Positions 28,581-36,949 of a stretch of 64,000 nucleotides of DNA are shown here, piece by piece. Each line of letters opens with the position of its first letter. Position 1 is the first letter of the stretch. Made by a program: the position numbers and the translations under genes. Origin of the DNA: Gracilimonas sp040882225 (GTDB lineage Bacteria; Bacteroidota; Rhodothermia; Balneolales; Balneolaceae). The stretch lies in the NCBI GenBank assembly GCA_040882225.1, contig JBBEBR010000022.1, forward strand, positions 310,001 through 374,000, written 5' to 3'. The notes under the pieces were generated by a model. That model was given only the letters and a program-made list of their open reading frames with translations. It made no database searches and had not been told where the DNA came from.

Positions 28581-30335
28581 TCAGTCAAGATTATAATCCA
28601 CCCATTCCTTTTCTGTCATCTCAATAGTTTTGTCTGAGTCTTTTGAGTGAGCACCATGAGAATCGGCAAGACCAAGCTGGAATTCTTCCATAGGTTTGTG
28701 ATAATCGTAAGGGCCATTTATAACAACAGGAATATGATCGAAGTTGTGTAAATGTGGGGGTGAAGTTGCTTGCCACTCTAAGGCCCGGCTTCCCCAGGGA
28801 TTCGCAGGTGCTTGTTCTCCGTTATATAGAGATTTAGCTAAATAGTAAGCTATAAGCAGAAATCCGATTCCTATTATATAAGATCCAATGGTAGAGGTTT
28901 GGTGGAAAATGGTAAACTGATCGATGTAGTTATAATATCTTCGGGGCATTCCGATTGATCCCATTATGAACTGGGGAAGGAAGGTCATATTGAATCCTAC
29001 AAAAATTAAACCGGCTGCAATCTTCCCTTTAAACTCGTCGTACATTTTTCCAGTGATTTTCGGCCACCAATAATGCAATCCCCCAAGAAGAGCAATGATA
29101 GTACCGCCCATCATTACATAGTGGAAGTGCGCTACTACATAATAAGTATCATGTAAATGTATATCTGCGGAAAGGGCTCCTACCATAACTCCAGTGAAGC
29201 CACCTATAGAAAATAAGAACAGAAACATGTAGATGTAAATCATCGGTGTTTTAAGATCGATAGAGCCTTTATAAAGCGTTGCCACCCAGTTTAGAACTTT
29301 AATACCTGTTGGAATTCCCACTAAAAAAGTAAGAAATGAAAATACGGTTGTTGCAACAGGAGACTGTCCTGAGACAAACATATGGTGACCCCAAACTAAG
29401 AACCCAATAAATGCGATGGCCAAAGATGAAAACGCGATAGCCCAATATCCAAAAATGTGTTTTTTAGAGAAAGTCGTGATCACTTCAGAAACGATGCCGA
29501 AAGCGGGAACAATCATAATATAAACGGCGGGGTGGGAATAGAACCAGAAAAAGTGCTGGAATAAAACAGGATCGCCACCCATTGCTGGATCAAATATCCC
29601 GATACCAAGAAATCTTTCCATTGTTAAAAGCAGGAGGGTAATGGCCAAAATCGGTGTTGCCAAAACCTGTATAACACTGGTGGCATATATAGACCAGAGA
29701 TTAAGCGGAAGCTTACCCCAGGTTATACCGGGTGCACGAAGCTTATGAATAGTTGCAATGAAGTTGGTTCCTGTCAGGATAGAAGAAAATCCCAGGATAA
29801 AAATACCCATTGTTACCCAAATCACACTTGAACCGGAATGGCTTGAACTGTAGGGGGTATAAAAAGTCCAGCCGGTATCCAGGCCGTTAAGAGCAAGTGC
29901 GATAAAAGTGAAAATTGCACCGGTTATATAGATATAAAAACTCGCCAGGTTTAGCCTTGGGAAGGCTACATCTTTTGCCCCCAGCTGCATCGGCAGTATG
30001 AAGTTCCCCAAGCCGGAAGGTATGGCGGGGATAATCACAAAGAATACCATAATAGCGCCATGAAGCGTAAACAACTGATTATAAGTATCGGCCTCAATAA
30101 AAGTTTTGGCGGGTGTTAGTAATTCGGTGCGCAGGAGTAGTGCCAGCACACCGCCAAGAAAAAAGAAGAAGGTAACGGCAACCAAAAACATGATGCCGAT
30201 TTTCTTATGATCAACGGTTGTCATCCAAGCCCAAACACCTGTCTCATCAGTGAGGTAGGTACGTTTTGGATTTTCAGAAGGGACAAATCGCTTTACTTGC
30301 AGCTTGCGTTTATTTGAGTCTTCAGCAGGTGCCAT
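28581..30335 (-). CDS. coxA: Cytochrome c oxidase subunit I, A2-type haem-copper oxidase
   Basis: Catalytic subunit that reduces O2 at the haem-a3/CuB site. 584 residues, about 12 TM helices. The low-spin haem His is in the LFTLHGAIMVFF helix; the CuB region reads FYSHPAVY, the YSHPxVY form typical of A2-type enzymes that lack the Glu of HPEVY but keep the cross-linked Tyr; the CuB pair is in GHHMF and the haem pair in HFHYVM. Same type as the caa3 enzymes of Rhodothermus and Thermus (from general knowledge). Starts 3 bases after the subunit II stop. Confidence 0.96.
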   Translation of the reverse strand: MAPAEDSNKRKLQVKRFVPSENPKRTYLTDETGVWAWMTTVDHKKIGIMFLVAVTFFFFLGGVLALLLRTELLTPAKTFIEADTYNQLFTLHGAIMVFFVIIPAIPSGLGNFILPMQLGAKDVAFPRLNLASFYIYITGAIFTFIALALNGLDTGWTFYTPYSSSHSGSSVIWVTMGIFILGFSSILTGTNFIATIHKLRAPGITWGKLPLNLWSIYATSVIQVLATPILAITLLLLTMERFLGIGIFDPAMGGDPVLFQHFFWFYSHPAVYIMIVPAFGIVSEVITTFSKKHIFGYWAIAFSSLAIAFIGFLVWGHHMFVSGQSPVATTVFSFLTFLVGIPTGIKVLNWVATLYKGSIDLKTPMIYIYMFLFLFSIGGFTGVMVGALSADIHLHDTYYVVAHFHYVMMGGTIIALLGGLHYWWPKITGKMYDEFKGKIAAGLIFVGFNMTFLPQFIMGSIGMPRRYYNYIDQFTIFHQTSTIGSYIIGIGFLLIAYYLAKSLYNGEQAPANPWGSRALEWQATSPPHLHNFDHIPVVINGPYDYHKPMEEFQLGLADSHGAHSKDSDKTIEMTEKEWVDYNLD

Positions 30336-30338
30336 GTT

Positions 30339-31292
30339 TTATTCTAAGGTTTTTAAATATTCTATAATATCGGTGATATCATCGTCAGAGAGGCGGCCTT
30401 CAAAGCTTGCCATTTGGTTTTGAAATCCTTGTACAATTTTTGCACCCGGATCTAAAATAGATTCCCGTATATAATTCTCATCAGCAATGGTCGGTTCAGC
30501 GTTTTCGAAGGTACGCTCGCTTCCCCATAATCCCTGGAATGACGGACCGATTAAAGTTGAGCCATCTGTTGAATGGCAGGTAGCGCAACCTTGAAGAGAG
30601 ATAAGATTTTCTCCGCGTTCAACGGGAGTTCCACCACCGCCAGAGCCTTGTTCAGAAAGCCATCTTTGGAAGTCCTCCGGCTCATGAACAACTACTTTGG
30701 CTAACATATTGGAGTGAGAGGTTCCGCAGTATTCAGTACAAAAAACCTGGGATTCTCCAGCTTCTTCGGCTTGAAACCAAACTGTGGTAAATCTATTTGG
30801 CAGAACATCCATTTTAATTCGATAATCGGGCACGAAGAATGAATGAATTACGTCTTCTGATTTCATTACTAATTTTACCGGCCGCCCTGCAGGAACATGC
30901 ACCTCATTGGGCATCTGAGCGCCTGTGTCGTACCGGAATGTCCAGCCCCATTTAAAACCTGTTACTTGTATCTCATAAGCATTATCAGGGGCGGTATTCA
31001 GATTTAACCAGCCTTTATATCCCCAGGCAAAAACAATAATTACGAGTAGCAGCGGAATTACTGACCAAGCTATTTCAAGTTGATTATGATGTGTAATGAG
31101 AGGTGTTACGTCATCTTCGGATTTTCGGCGATATTTGACCGCGAAGTAAATCAAAGCAAATGTTACACCACCCAAAATGATGAAACTAACGATATGAATG
31201 AAGGCCATTATCTCATCCGAACTGGCTCCCGTTAATGGAGATTTTAGTTCGGGAAGCATAAAGTCAAATAAACCGCCTATTATCCTGTCCAT
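30339..31292 (-). CDS. coxB: Cytochrome c oxidase subunit II with C-terminal cytochrome c domain (caa3 type)
   Basis: 317 residues: two N-terminal TM helices (IVSFIILGGVTFALIYF and WSVIPLLLVIIVFAWGY), a cupredoxin domain with the complete CuA site (HSF, then CTEYCGTSHSNM) and a haem-c domain with CATCH near residue 235 and a Met ligand downstream. The covalent haem makes this a caa3-type enzyme, which can take electrons directly from the alternative complex III made by the upstream genes. The start ATG shares a base with the SCO stop. Confidence 0.96.
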   Translation of the reverse strand: MDRIIGGLFDFMLPELKSPLTGASSDEIMAFIHIVSFIILGGVTFALIYFAVKYRRKSEDDVTPLITHHNQLEIAWSVIPLLLVIIVFAWGYKGWLNLNTAPDNAYEIQVTGFKWGWTFRYDTGAQMPNEVHVPAGRPVKLVMKSEDVIHSFFVPDYRIKMDVLPNRFTTVWFQAEEAGESQVFCTEYCGTSHSNMLAKVVVHEPEDFQRWLSEQGSGGGGTPVERGENLISLQGCATCHSTDGSTLIGPSFQGLWGSERTFENAEPTIADENYIRESILDPGAKIVQGFQNQMASFEGRLSDDDITDIIEYLKTLE

Positions 31293-32122
31293 TAATTAAA
31301 TTCAGTTTTTGAAGTTGTTTTTAGTCGTTTTTCGCGAAGCCAAAGTAGGCCGAGGAATATACCGAGAAATATCAGTGTAGCCAAGCCGCCAAGCTTCATT
31401 ATGTTTCGTGCAAGAGGCGCGTAACTGTTGGAATCGGGATCATATTGATAGCAATACATAATCACTTTTGTAAGGGTATTTCCAATCTTGCCATCCGCCG
31501 ATTCATAAAGTGCGCTTCGCACATCAAACTCGTTATAAGAAATTCCATAGAGGTAACGTGTAATCTTACCTTCCGGACTCAATAAAATTATCGCAGCTGT
31601 ATGCGCGTATTCTCCGGTTTCTTCAATTTCCCTATACTGAAAACCGGTAGCATTAATCAACTTGTCAATCTGTGGCTTGTTACCGGTCAAAAAATGCCAT
31701 CCATCCGTTACCGAATTATCCATTCCGGATAAATAATTTTGCTTTGACTGTGCCGCCAGTTCCGCATCCTCTTTTGGGTCAATGCTGAATGAAATCACAG
31801 TAAATTCTTTCCCCGGTTTCCATTCCATTTTTTCAACTACATTTATTACCCCGTCAATCACTAAGCCACATAACATTGGGCAATCATAGTATAGAGGGTT
31901 GAGAAGAACCGGTTTGCCTTCTTCCAGCAAGTCACCAATTTCTACAGAATCGCCAGTTGATGTAGCGAACCTGGCATCAAGAGGGATGATATCCCCTAAG
32001 TGTTCATCTATCCCAAGATTTTGCAGTGCGTCCGGTTCTTCACGATTTACCTGTGCATTTGCAGGCTGTGAAAGCAGAAACACTGCAAGCATACAAAAGG
32101 CCGGCAGTGCGTAGATTCTCAT
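31292..32122 (-). CDS. SCO1/SenC copper chaperone
   Basis: 276 residues with a signal peptide (ending NANA-like, before QVNREEPD) and a C-terminal TM helix (LATLIFLGIFLGLLWL). Thioredoxin-fold copper site: CPMLC (Cys pair) and the later His in YAHTAAI. It delivers copper to the CuA site of subunit II, whose gene follows with a one-base overlap. The C-terminal anchor, rather than an N-terminal one, is an uncommon but known arrangement. Confidence 0.92.
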   Translation of the reverse strand: MRIYALPAFCMLAVFLLSQPANAQVNREEPDALQNLGIDEHLGDIIPLDARFATSTGDSVEIGDLLEEGKPVLLNPLYYDCPMLCGLVIDGVINVVEKMEWKPGKEFTVISFSIDPKEDAELAAQSKQNYLSGMDNSVTDGWHFLTGNKPQIDKLINATGFQYREIEETGEYAHTAAIILLSPEGKITRYLYGISYNEFDVRSALYESADGKIGNTLTKVIMYCYQYDPDSNSYAPLARNIMKLGGLATLIFLGIFLGLLWLREKRLKTTSKTEFN

Positions 32123-32128
32123 GATAAA

Positions 32129-32671
32129 TTAATCTATAGCCATTCTACTAATAGCGCTATCAATGGGTACTCGGTAAATTCCGTTTTCCAGATCTACAAC
32201 GCCAAAACTATTGAGTTCTTGTTTCTGAGATTGATATAAAGCCTTTACATCAGAATAATGTGTTTGGCTGGATACTTCTCTTTGTGCTTCAAATAAACTG
32301 TACTGTGTGAAGTAAACGAGTGATACTATAAAAATTATCAACAGGCTTATTCCAAGGCCACTCCAGAATATCAGTTTACTATAATTTAAGTCATCTTTTG
32401 TGACGCCACGGTCTACGGCAATTTGAAAAACTTTATTTCCGGTGGTGATGGTCACGTTTTCGGCTTCCGGTACATCCTCTTCAATATCACCGGCAAATGT
32501 AGTGCCGCTGAACACTTTTGCTGCTTCATCCTGTAGTTGGGAAGCCCACGCGATAACTTCTTCTTCAGAAACATTATGCTTTTGAGCTACTTTTTCAATC
32601 ACAGCCCGGCCCTGCGCAACGGCATCGAGGGCAACTTTGGCTTTAAACTCTGAACTATAGTTATCTGACAT
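32129..32671 (-). CDS. Small membrane protein with an IS3-OrfA-like HTH domain in the respiratory operon
   Basis: 180 residues from the ATG at 32671; a frame extending to 32728 would overlap actF and is rejected. Residues 6-54 (SSEFKAKVALDAVAQGR, VAQKHNVSEEEVIAW, AAKVFSG) match the pattern of the HTH_Tnp_1 domain of IS3-type transposase OrfA. Then come a linker, one TM helix (LIFWSGLGISLLIIFIVSLV, about 100-120) and a C-terminal segment ending in YRVPIDSAI, a pattern I associate with small proteins in oxidase operons. It has no transposase catalytic part. Role unknown; being between actF and SCO suggests assembly of complex III or the oxidase. The HTH could also be used for protein contact. 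Confidence 0.7.
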   Translation of the reverse strand: MSDNYSSEFKAKVALDAVAQGRAVIEKVAQKHNVSEEEVIAWASQLQDEAAKVFSGTTFAGDIEEDVPEAENVTITTGNKVFQIAVDRGVTKDDLNYSKLIFWSGLGISLLIIFIVSLVYFTQYSLFEAQREVSSQTHYSDVKALYQSQKQELNSFGVVDLENGIYRVPIDSAISRMAID

Positions 32672-32681
32672 TATAAAGCGT

Positions 32682-33878
32682 TTATTGGTGATATGATTTT
32701 GAGAGATTTTCATCCAGTTTTGGATCATTTACCGGAACCATTTTGTGCTTACTGAACCGGTTGAAAAATAATCCAAAGAAAATTCCACCCAAACCAAGGA
32801 AAGTGGTAACGTCCATCCAGCTAACGTGAATATCATGCGCGTTTAATACCGGCATTGCGATCCAGTAAACTTCGGCAAAATGTACAAACACTACCAAAGC
32901 GGACATAGTGCCCAGTATTTTGCGGTTATGCTTGGCTTCCCGGTTCAATAATACTAGGAATGGAACCGCAAATCGGAATAGCAATAAACTATATAAAATA
33001 TACTTCCAACCGCCTTCCATTCTGTGATAATACCAAAGTGTTTCTTCAGGAAGGTTGGCGTAATAAATAAGCAAAAACTGACAAAAAGCGATGTAGGCAT
33101 AAAATATGGTGAAGGCGAAAAACCATGCGCCCAAATCATAGATATGAACTTTTTGAATGGTGTTTTGAAGGATCCCTTTGCCTTGCATAAAGAATACGAG
33201 AAGAATCATTATTGGCCAGAAAGCCTGAAAAAACATAGCAAAGAAATACACGCCGAACATGGTAGAAAACCAGTGGGGATCAAGAGACATCAACCAGTCA
33301 AAACTCGCGAAAGCAACAGAAAGTGCAAACAGTGGGATGCCGGGAGCACTTATTTTCCGCATTAAAGAAGTGATGCCCCAATCTCCGGTTTCATCCATAT
33401 CAACAGAGGCTTTATGAAGTTTATAGCCAAGAAATCCCCATATACCGAAATAAATGAATTGACGGATTACAAAAAAGGTGGTGTTCAGGTAAGGCGATTT
33501 TCCCTGAAGAATACTGTCTGCGGCAACGGCATCTTCATGACTCCAGTGATACAAGTTGTGAATGCCAAGCAGAATGGGAATGGCAAAAATACTCCAAATC
33601 CAAAGATTGGCAGAAAAGGTTTCCGAAATTCTACGAACTAAAACTCCCCATGATGAGCGTGTTATATGATGAAGCATAACCATCAGTAAAGCGGCGAGCG
33701 CGATTCCGGTAAAAAATACAAAACTAACCAGATACGAAAAGAAAAACTGATCAGCATCAAGGAAATAGCCGATCATGCTTGCGATCAGCCCAACGGCACC
33801 AATTCCGAACAGCGCGCGCGGAACCTTACTGTCGGTAGGAAATTGTAGTGAATCGGTTATGGTAGGGTTATGGCTCAT
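32682..33878 (-). CDS. actF: Alternative complex III subunit ActF
   Basis: 398 residues, about ten TM helices. Recognised by position and by sequence such as LLGIHNLYHWSH, FASFDWLMSLDPHWFSTMFG and VHFAEVYWIAMP, typical of ActF. Member of the NrfD-like group of membrane subunits of quinol:cytochrome c oxidoreductase. No cofactor ligands are known for it. It precedes the HTH membrane protein with a 10-base gap. Confidence 0.9.
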   Translation of the reverse strand: MSHNPTITDSLQFPTDSKVPRALFGIGAVGLIASMIGYFLDADQFFFSYLVSFVFFTGIALAALLMVMLHHITRSSWGVLVRRISETFSANLWIWSIFAIPILLGIHNLYHWSHEDAVAADSILQGKSPYLNTTFFVIRQFIYFGIWGFLGYKLHKASVDMDETGDWGITSLMRKISAPGIPLFALSVAFASFDWLMSLDPHWFSTMFGVYFFAMFFQAFWPIMILLVFFMQGKGILQNTIQKVHIYDLGAWFFAFTIFYAYIAFCQFLLIYYANLPEETLWYYHRMEGGWKYILYSLLLFRFAVPFLVLLNREAKHNRKILGTMSALVVFVHFAEVYWIAMPVLNAHDIHVSWMDVTTFLGLGGIFFGLFFNRFSKHKMVPVNDPKLDENLSKSYHQ

Positions 33879-33902
33879 TATTCAGGTGTATTCAGCAATT
33901 AA

Positions 33903-34958
33903 TTAGTTGTTGCTCAGAGATTTTATGTACTCAATTAAAGCCTCTACCTCATGATCTTCCACAGGTATTTGGCTCATGATCTGGTTTTCAAATTCAATCG
34001 GTTTTTTAGCGAATGGATTTAATATGGACTCCACAAGATACTCTTCATCTTTAGTAACAGTGATTGTTTCGCCTTCCTCCGTAACTACATCACCTTCAGA
34101 ATTATAAATGCCTTGCATCGAAGGCCCAATTCCGGCGCTTCCATCAACAGAATGGCAAACCTGACAGGTTAATTCAGCAAAAAGCTGTTCTCCCATTTCA
34201 GCGGTTGGTTCGGGGGCATTTTCACTTGCCTCGGCTGCTTGTTGTTCGCGCACTTCTGCCAGTGAATCTAATCTCGCCTGTTCTTTTCTATATTCATTTT
34301 GAAGGGCAGTTACGTCCGTATTGTAATGCTGTATTTCATTCTCATTTACATTGTGGCTTGCTTGTAAAGCGCGAACATAAGCGACAATTGCCCATCGGTC
34401 TTCAACAGGAATTTGTGTGCGATAAGAAGGCATGGTTCGTACACCATTGTAAATTGCGGAATAAATTTCACCATCCGGTAAATCTTGAATCCTTGCCTGA
34501 TGGAAAGAGGGAGCAGGTACATATCCGAAGTTCATTATGATTCCGTCTCCAGAGCCTCCAATGCCGTGGCAGGGAGTACAATATATTTCATAGCGCTCTT
34601 TCCCTCGGTAGAGAAAAGATTTTGTTAGGTCGATTGGGTTTGAAGTGATGAAATCGCCGGACTCATCAACGCCTTCATAATAAGCGACATCAGCTTTTTC
34701 AAAGCCACGGGCTACAGTTCCTTCTACAGGTTGGCGCATTGAACGCTTATCGGCGAAGAAGGGATTTTCTTCCTGGGCTTCCATTCGCGGCTGGTCATCC
34801 ATGTTCTGATTTAGGTGAACAGGAGGGGTTTGTGAAATTTGCCCTTTACACGCTGTAAATGTCACAGCGAGAGCAAAAATACCAAGAAGCTTTAAAATTC
34901 GATTATTCATCCCAGTTAGCATCTTTAGAAATGATATTTCAGTGTTCATCTTATTCAT
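33903..34958 (-). CDS. actE: Alternative complex III subunit ActE, dihaem cytochrome c lipoprotein
   Basis: About 351 residues with two haem-c sites, CTPCHG in the first half and CQVCHS in the second; most ActE are monohaem, so the second CxxCH domain looks like a fusion with another cytochrome c domain. A lipobox (TFTAC) follows a hydrophobic stretch after MNNRILKLLG. Start: the ATG at 34958 overlaps the actD stop by 8 bases (ATGAATAA) and has GAGGAAG upstream; ATG 34910 gives a shorter, more typical signal peptide and is possible. It passes electrons toward the oxidase. Confidence 0.88.
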   Translation of the reverse strand: MNKMNTEISFLKMLTGMNNRILKLLGIFALAVTFTACKGQISQTPPVHLNQNMDDQPRMEAQEENPFFADKRSMRQPVEGTVARGFEKADVAYYEGVDESGDFITSNPIDLTKSFLYRGKERYEIYCTPCHGIGGSGDGIIMNFGYVPAPSFHQARIQDLPDGEIYSAIYNGVRTMPSYRTQIPVEDRWAIVAYVRALQASHNVNENEIQHYNTDVTALQNEYRKEQARLDSLAEVREQQAAEASENAPEPTAEMGEQLFAELTCQVCHSVDGSAGIGPSMQGIYNSEGDVVTEEGETITVTKDEEYLVESILNPFAKKPIEFENQIMSQIPVEDHEVEALIEYIKSLSNN

Positions 34959-35496
34959 ACACTTCCTCGATGTGCGAAGCGCCGGCATCTTCAAATAATT
35001 TTTTAACCTTAGAGGTTTCAAACATAGAATCGTTTGCTTCGATGCATGCAAAAAAACCATCATCTGTAGCTTTTTTGAATCGTGTTACATTGAAGAGAGG
35101 ATTATGCAACTTTGGTAGTCCGTTAAGGGCAAACATTCCAAAAACGGCTCCAAAAGCTGAGAGTAAAACAGTTAGCTCAAAAGTAACAGGTACCCATGCT
35201 GGAGCATTGAAAAAAGGTTTTCCGCTTATGTTTATTGGATAATCGATCACAAGCATATAGTACATCATAGAAACAGCTCCGGCAAAGCCAAGAAATCCGC
35301 ACGTTAAAACTATCCAGCCAAGTTTAGACTTTTTGAGTTTCATAGCTTTATCAATTCCATGAATAGGGAAGGGGCTATAGGTGTCAAATTTCGTATAACC
35401 GGATTTTGACATCATTTTGGCAACATCTAAAAGTTGCTTTGGGTTCTTGAACTCAGCAAGAATTCCGTGTAAATCGTTTTGATTATTCGTGCTCAT
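34951..35496 (-). CDS. actD: Alternative complex III subunit ActD (DUF3341)
   Basis: 181 residues, two TM helices (LGWIVLTCGFLGFAGAVSMM and VTFELTVLLSAFGAVFGMF) between soluble ends. The FPIHGIDKAM and KPFFNAPAWVPVTFELTVL segments are signatures of the DUF3341 family. Its start is 2 bases after the actC stop, and its end overlaps actE. Confidence 0.93.
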   Translation of the reverse strand: MSTNNQNDLHGILAEFKNPKQLLDVAKMMSKSGYTKFDTYSPFPIHGIDKAMKLKKSKLGWIVLTCGFLGFAGAVSMMYYMLVIDYPINISGKPFFNAPAWVPVTFELTVLLSAFGAVFGMFALNGLPKLHNPLFNVTRFKKATDDGFFACIEANDSMFETSKVKKLFEDAGASHIEEVYE

Positions 35497-35498
35497 AT

Positions 35499-36923
35499 TT
35501 AATAAAGCCTTGCTTGTGATTCCGGTACTTCCTCAACAGGTTCCTGGTAATCGTAGTTTTCATCATAATTATGTGGATCAGCCTGCGGCAATACTGCTTT
35601 AATTTCTGCAACTGCAACCATTGGCAGGAACCGCAGAAACAAGAGAAACATTGTGAAGAATAATCCAAAAGTACCAACGTAAGTTAATACGTCCCAAATA
35701 GTTGGTGAATAGTAATCCCAGCTTGAAGGCAGGTAATCTGTGGCAAGTGAAGTAACCGTAATCACGAATCGCTCGAACCACATGCCGATATTCACAACTA
35801 TCGAAATAAAGAACGTAAACCCAACATGACGGCGTAATCTTTTCGACCAAAAGAACTGCGGCGAAAGCACATTACAAATCATCATGGTCCAGTAAGCCCA
35901 CGCATAAGGGCCGGTGGCTCTCAACAAGAAAATGGCTTTTTCATATTCTACGCCGCTGTACCAAGCCACGAAAAACTCCATCATATAAGCGAAACCAACC
36001 ATAGAGCCTGTTACCAATATGATAATATTCATTTTCTCCATGTGGTCATCAGTCATGATGTCTTTCATCCCGTAGATTTTTCGGGCAACAATCATAAGAG
36101 TGAGTACCATTGCAAAACCAGAGAAAATAGCACCGGCAACAAAATAAGGAGGGAAAATAGTAGTGTGCCAGCCTGGTATTACAGACACGGCAAAATCGAA
36201 GGATACAATAGTGTGAACGGAGAGTACAAGAGGTGTTGCAAGGCCGGCGAGAATCATATAAGATTTTTCGTAATTCCACCAGTGGCGGTTACTGCCGGTC
36301 CAGCCGAGGGAGAAAATCCCATAAACAACTTTCCTGATTTTGTCTGTGGCGCGATCTCTGATTGTTGCTAAATCAGGCACTAAACCTACATACCAGAATA
36401 AAAAGGAAACAGTGAAATAAGTTGAAACCGCAAATACATCCCAAAGAAGAGGGCTATTGAAGTTAGGCCAAATGTCCATCTGGTTTGGAATGGGGAATAC
36501 CCAGTAGATCACCCAAATTCGGCCAACGTGAATTCCAGGGAAAATCATGGCACACATAACCGCGAATATGGTCATGGCTTCAGCAAATCGGTTAATAGCG
36601 GTACGCCAGTCTTGTCGGAATAAAAAGAGAATAGCTGAAATTAATGTACCGGCGTGACCAATACCTACCCACCAAACAAAGTTGATAATAGCCCAACCCC
36701 AGCCAACAGGATTATTTAATCCCCAGATTCCGGTTCCTTCCCAAAACAAATAACCAATGGCTACCAGTAATACAAGAAGAAGTGCGTTGGCGCCGATCAT
36801 CGCCACGTACCAACCTTTTGGAGTAGGGCGTAAATTTACATCAGTAACCAATCTGGTAAGGCTGGCAAAATCATGATTGCCTTTTACAAGAGCGGGTTCT
36901 GGTACGTATTCGTATTTACTCAT
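35499..36923 (-). CDS. actC: Alternative complex III subunit ActC (NrfD/PsrC-like quinol-binding subunit)
   Basis: 474 residues, about ten TM helices. Hallmarks: WWVGIGHAGTLISAILFLF, the LSVHTIVSFDFAVSVIPGWH helix pair and WWNYEKSYMILAGLATPLVL. It forms the main quinol site with ActB on the periplasmic face. It lies 26 bases after actB. Confidence 0.95.
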   Translation of the reverse strand: MSKYEYVPEPALVKGNHDFASLTRLVTDVNLRPTPKGWYVAMIGANALLLVLLVAIGYLFWEGTGIWGLNNPVGWGWAIINFVWWVGIGHAGTLISAILFLFRQDWRTAINRFAEAMTIFAVMCAMIFPGIHVGRIWVIYWVFPIPNQMDIWPNFNSPLLWDVFAVSTYFTVSFLFWYVGLVPDLATIRDRATDKIRKVVYGIFSLGWTGSNRHWWNYEKSYMILAGLATPLVLSVHTIVSFDFAVSVIPGWHTTIFPPYFVAGAIFSGFAMVLTLMIVARKIYGMKDIMTDDHMEKMNIIILVTGSMVGFAYMMEFFVAWYSGVEYEKAIFLLRATGPYAWAYWTMMICNVLSPQFFWSKRLRRHVGFTFFISIVVNIGMWFERFVITVTSLATDYLPSSWDYYSPTIWDVLTYVGTFGLFFTMFLLFLRFLPMVAVAEIKAVLPQADPHNYDENYDYQEPVEEVPESQARLY

Positions 36924-36949
36924 TTCTGGGTCTGTTCCTGATTAATATC

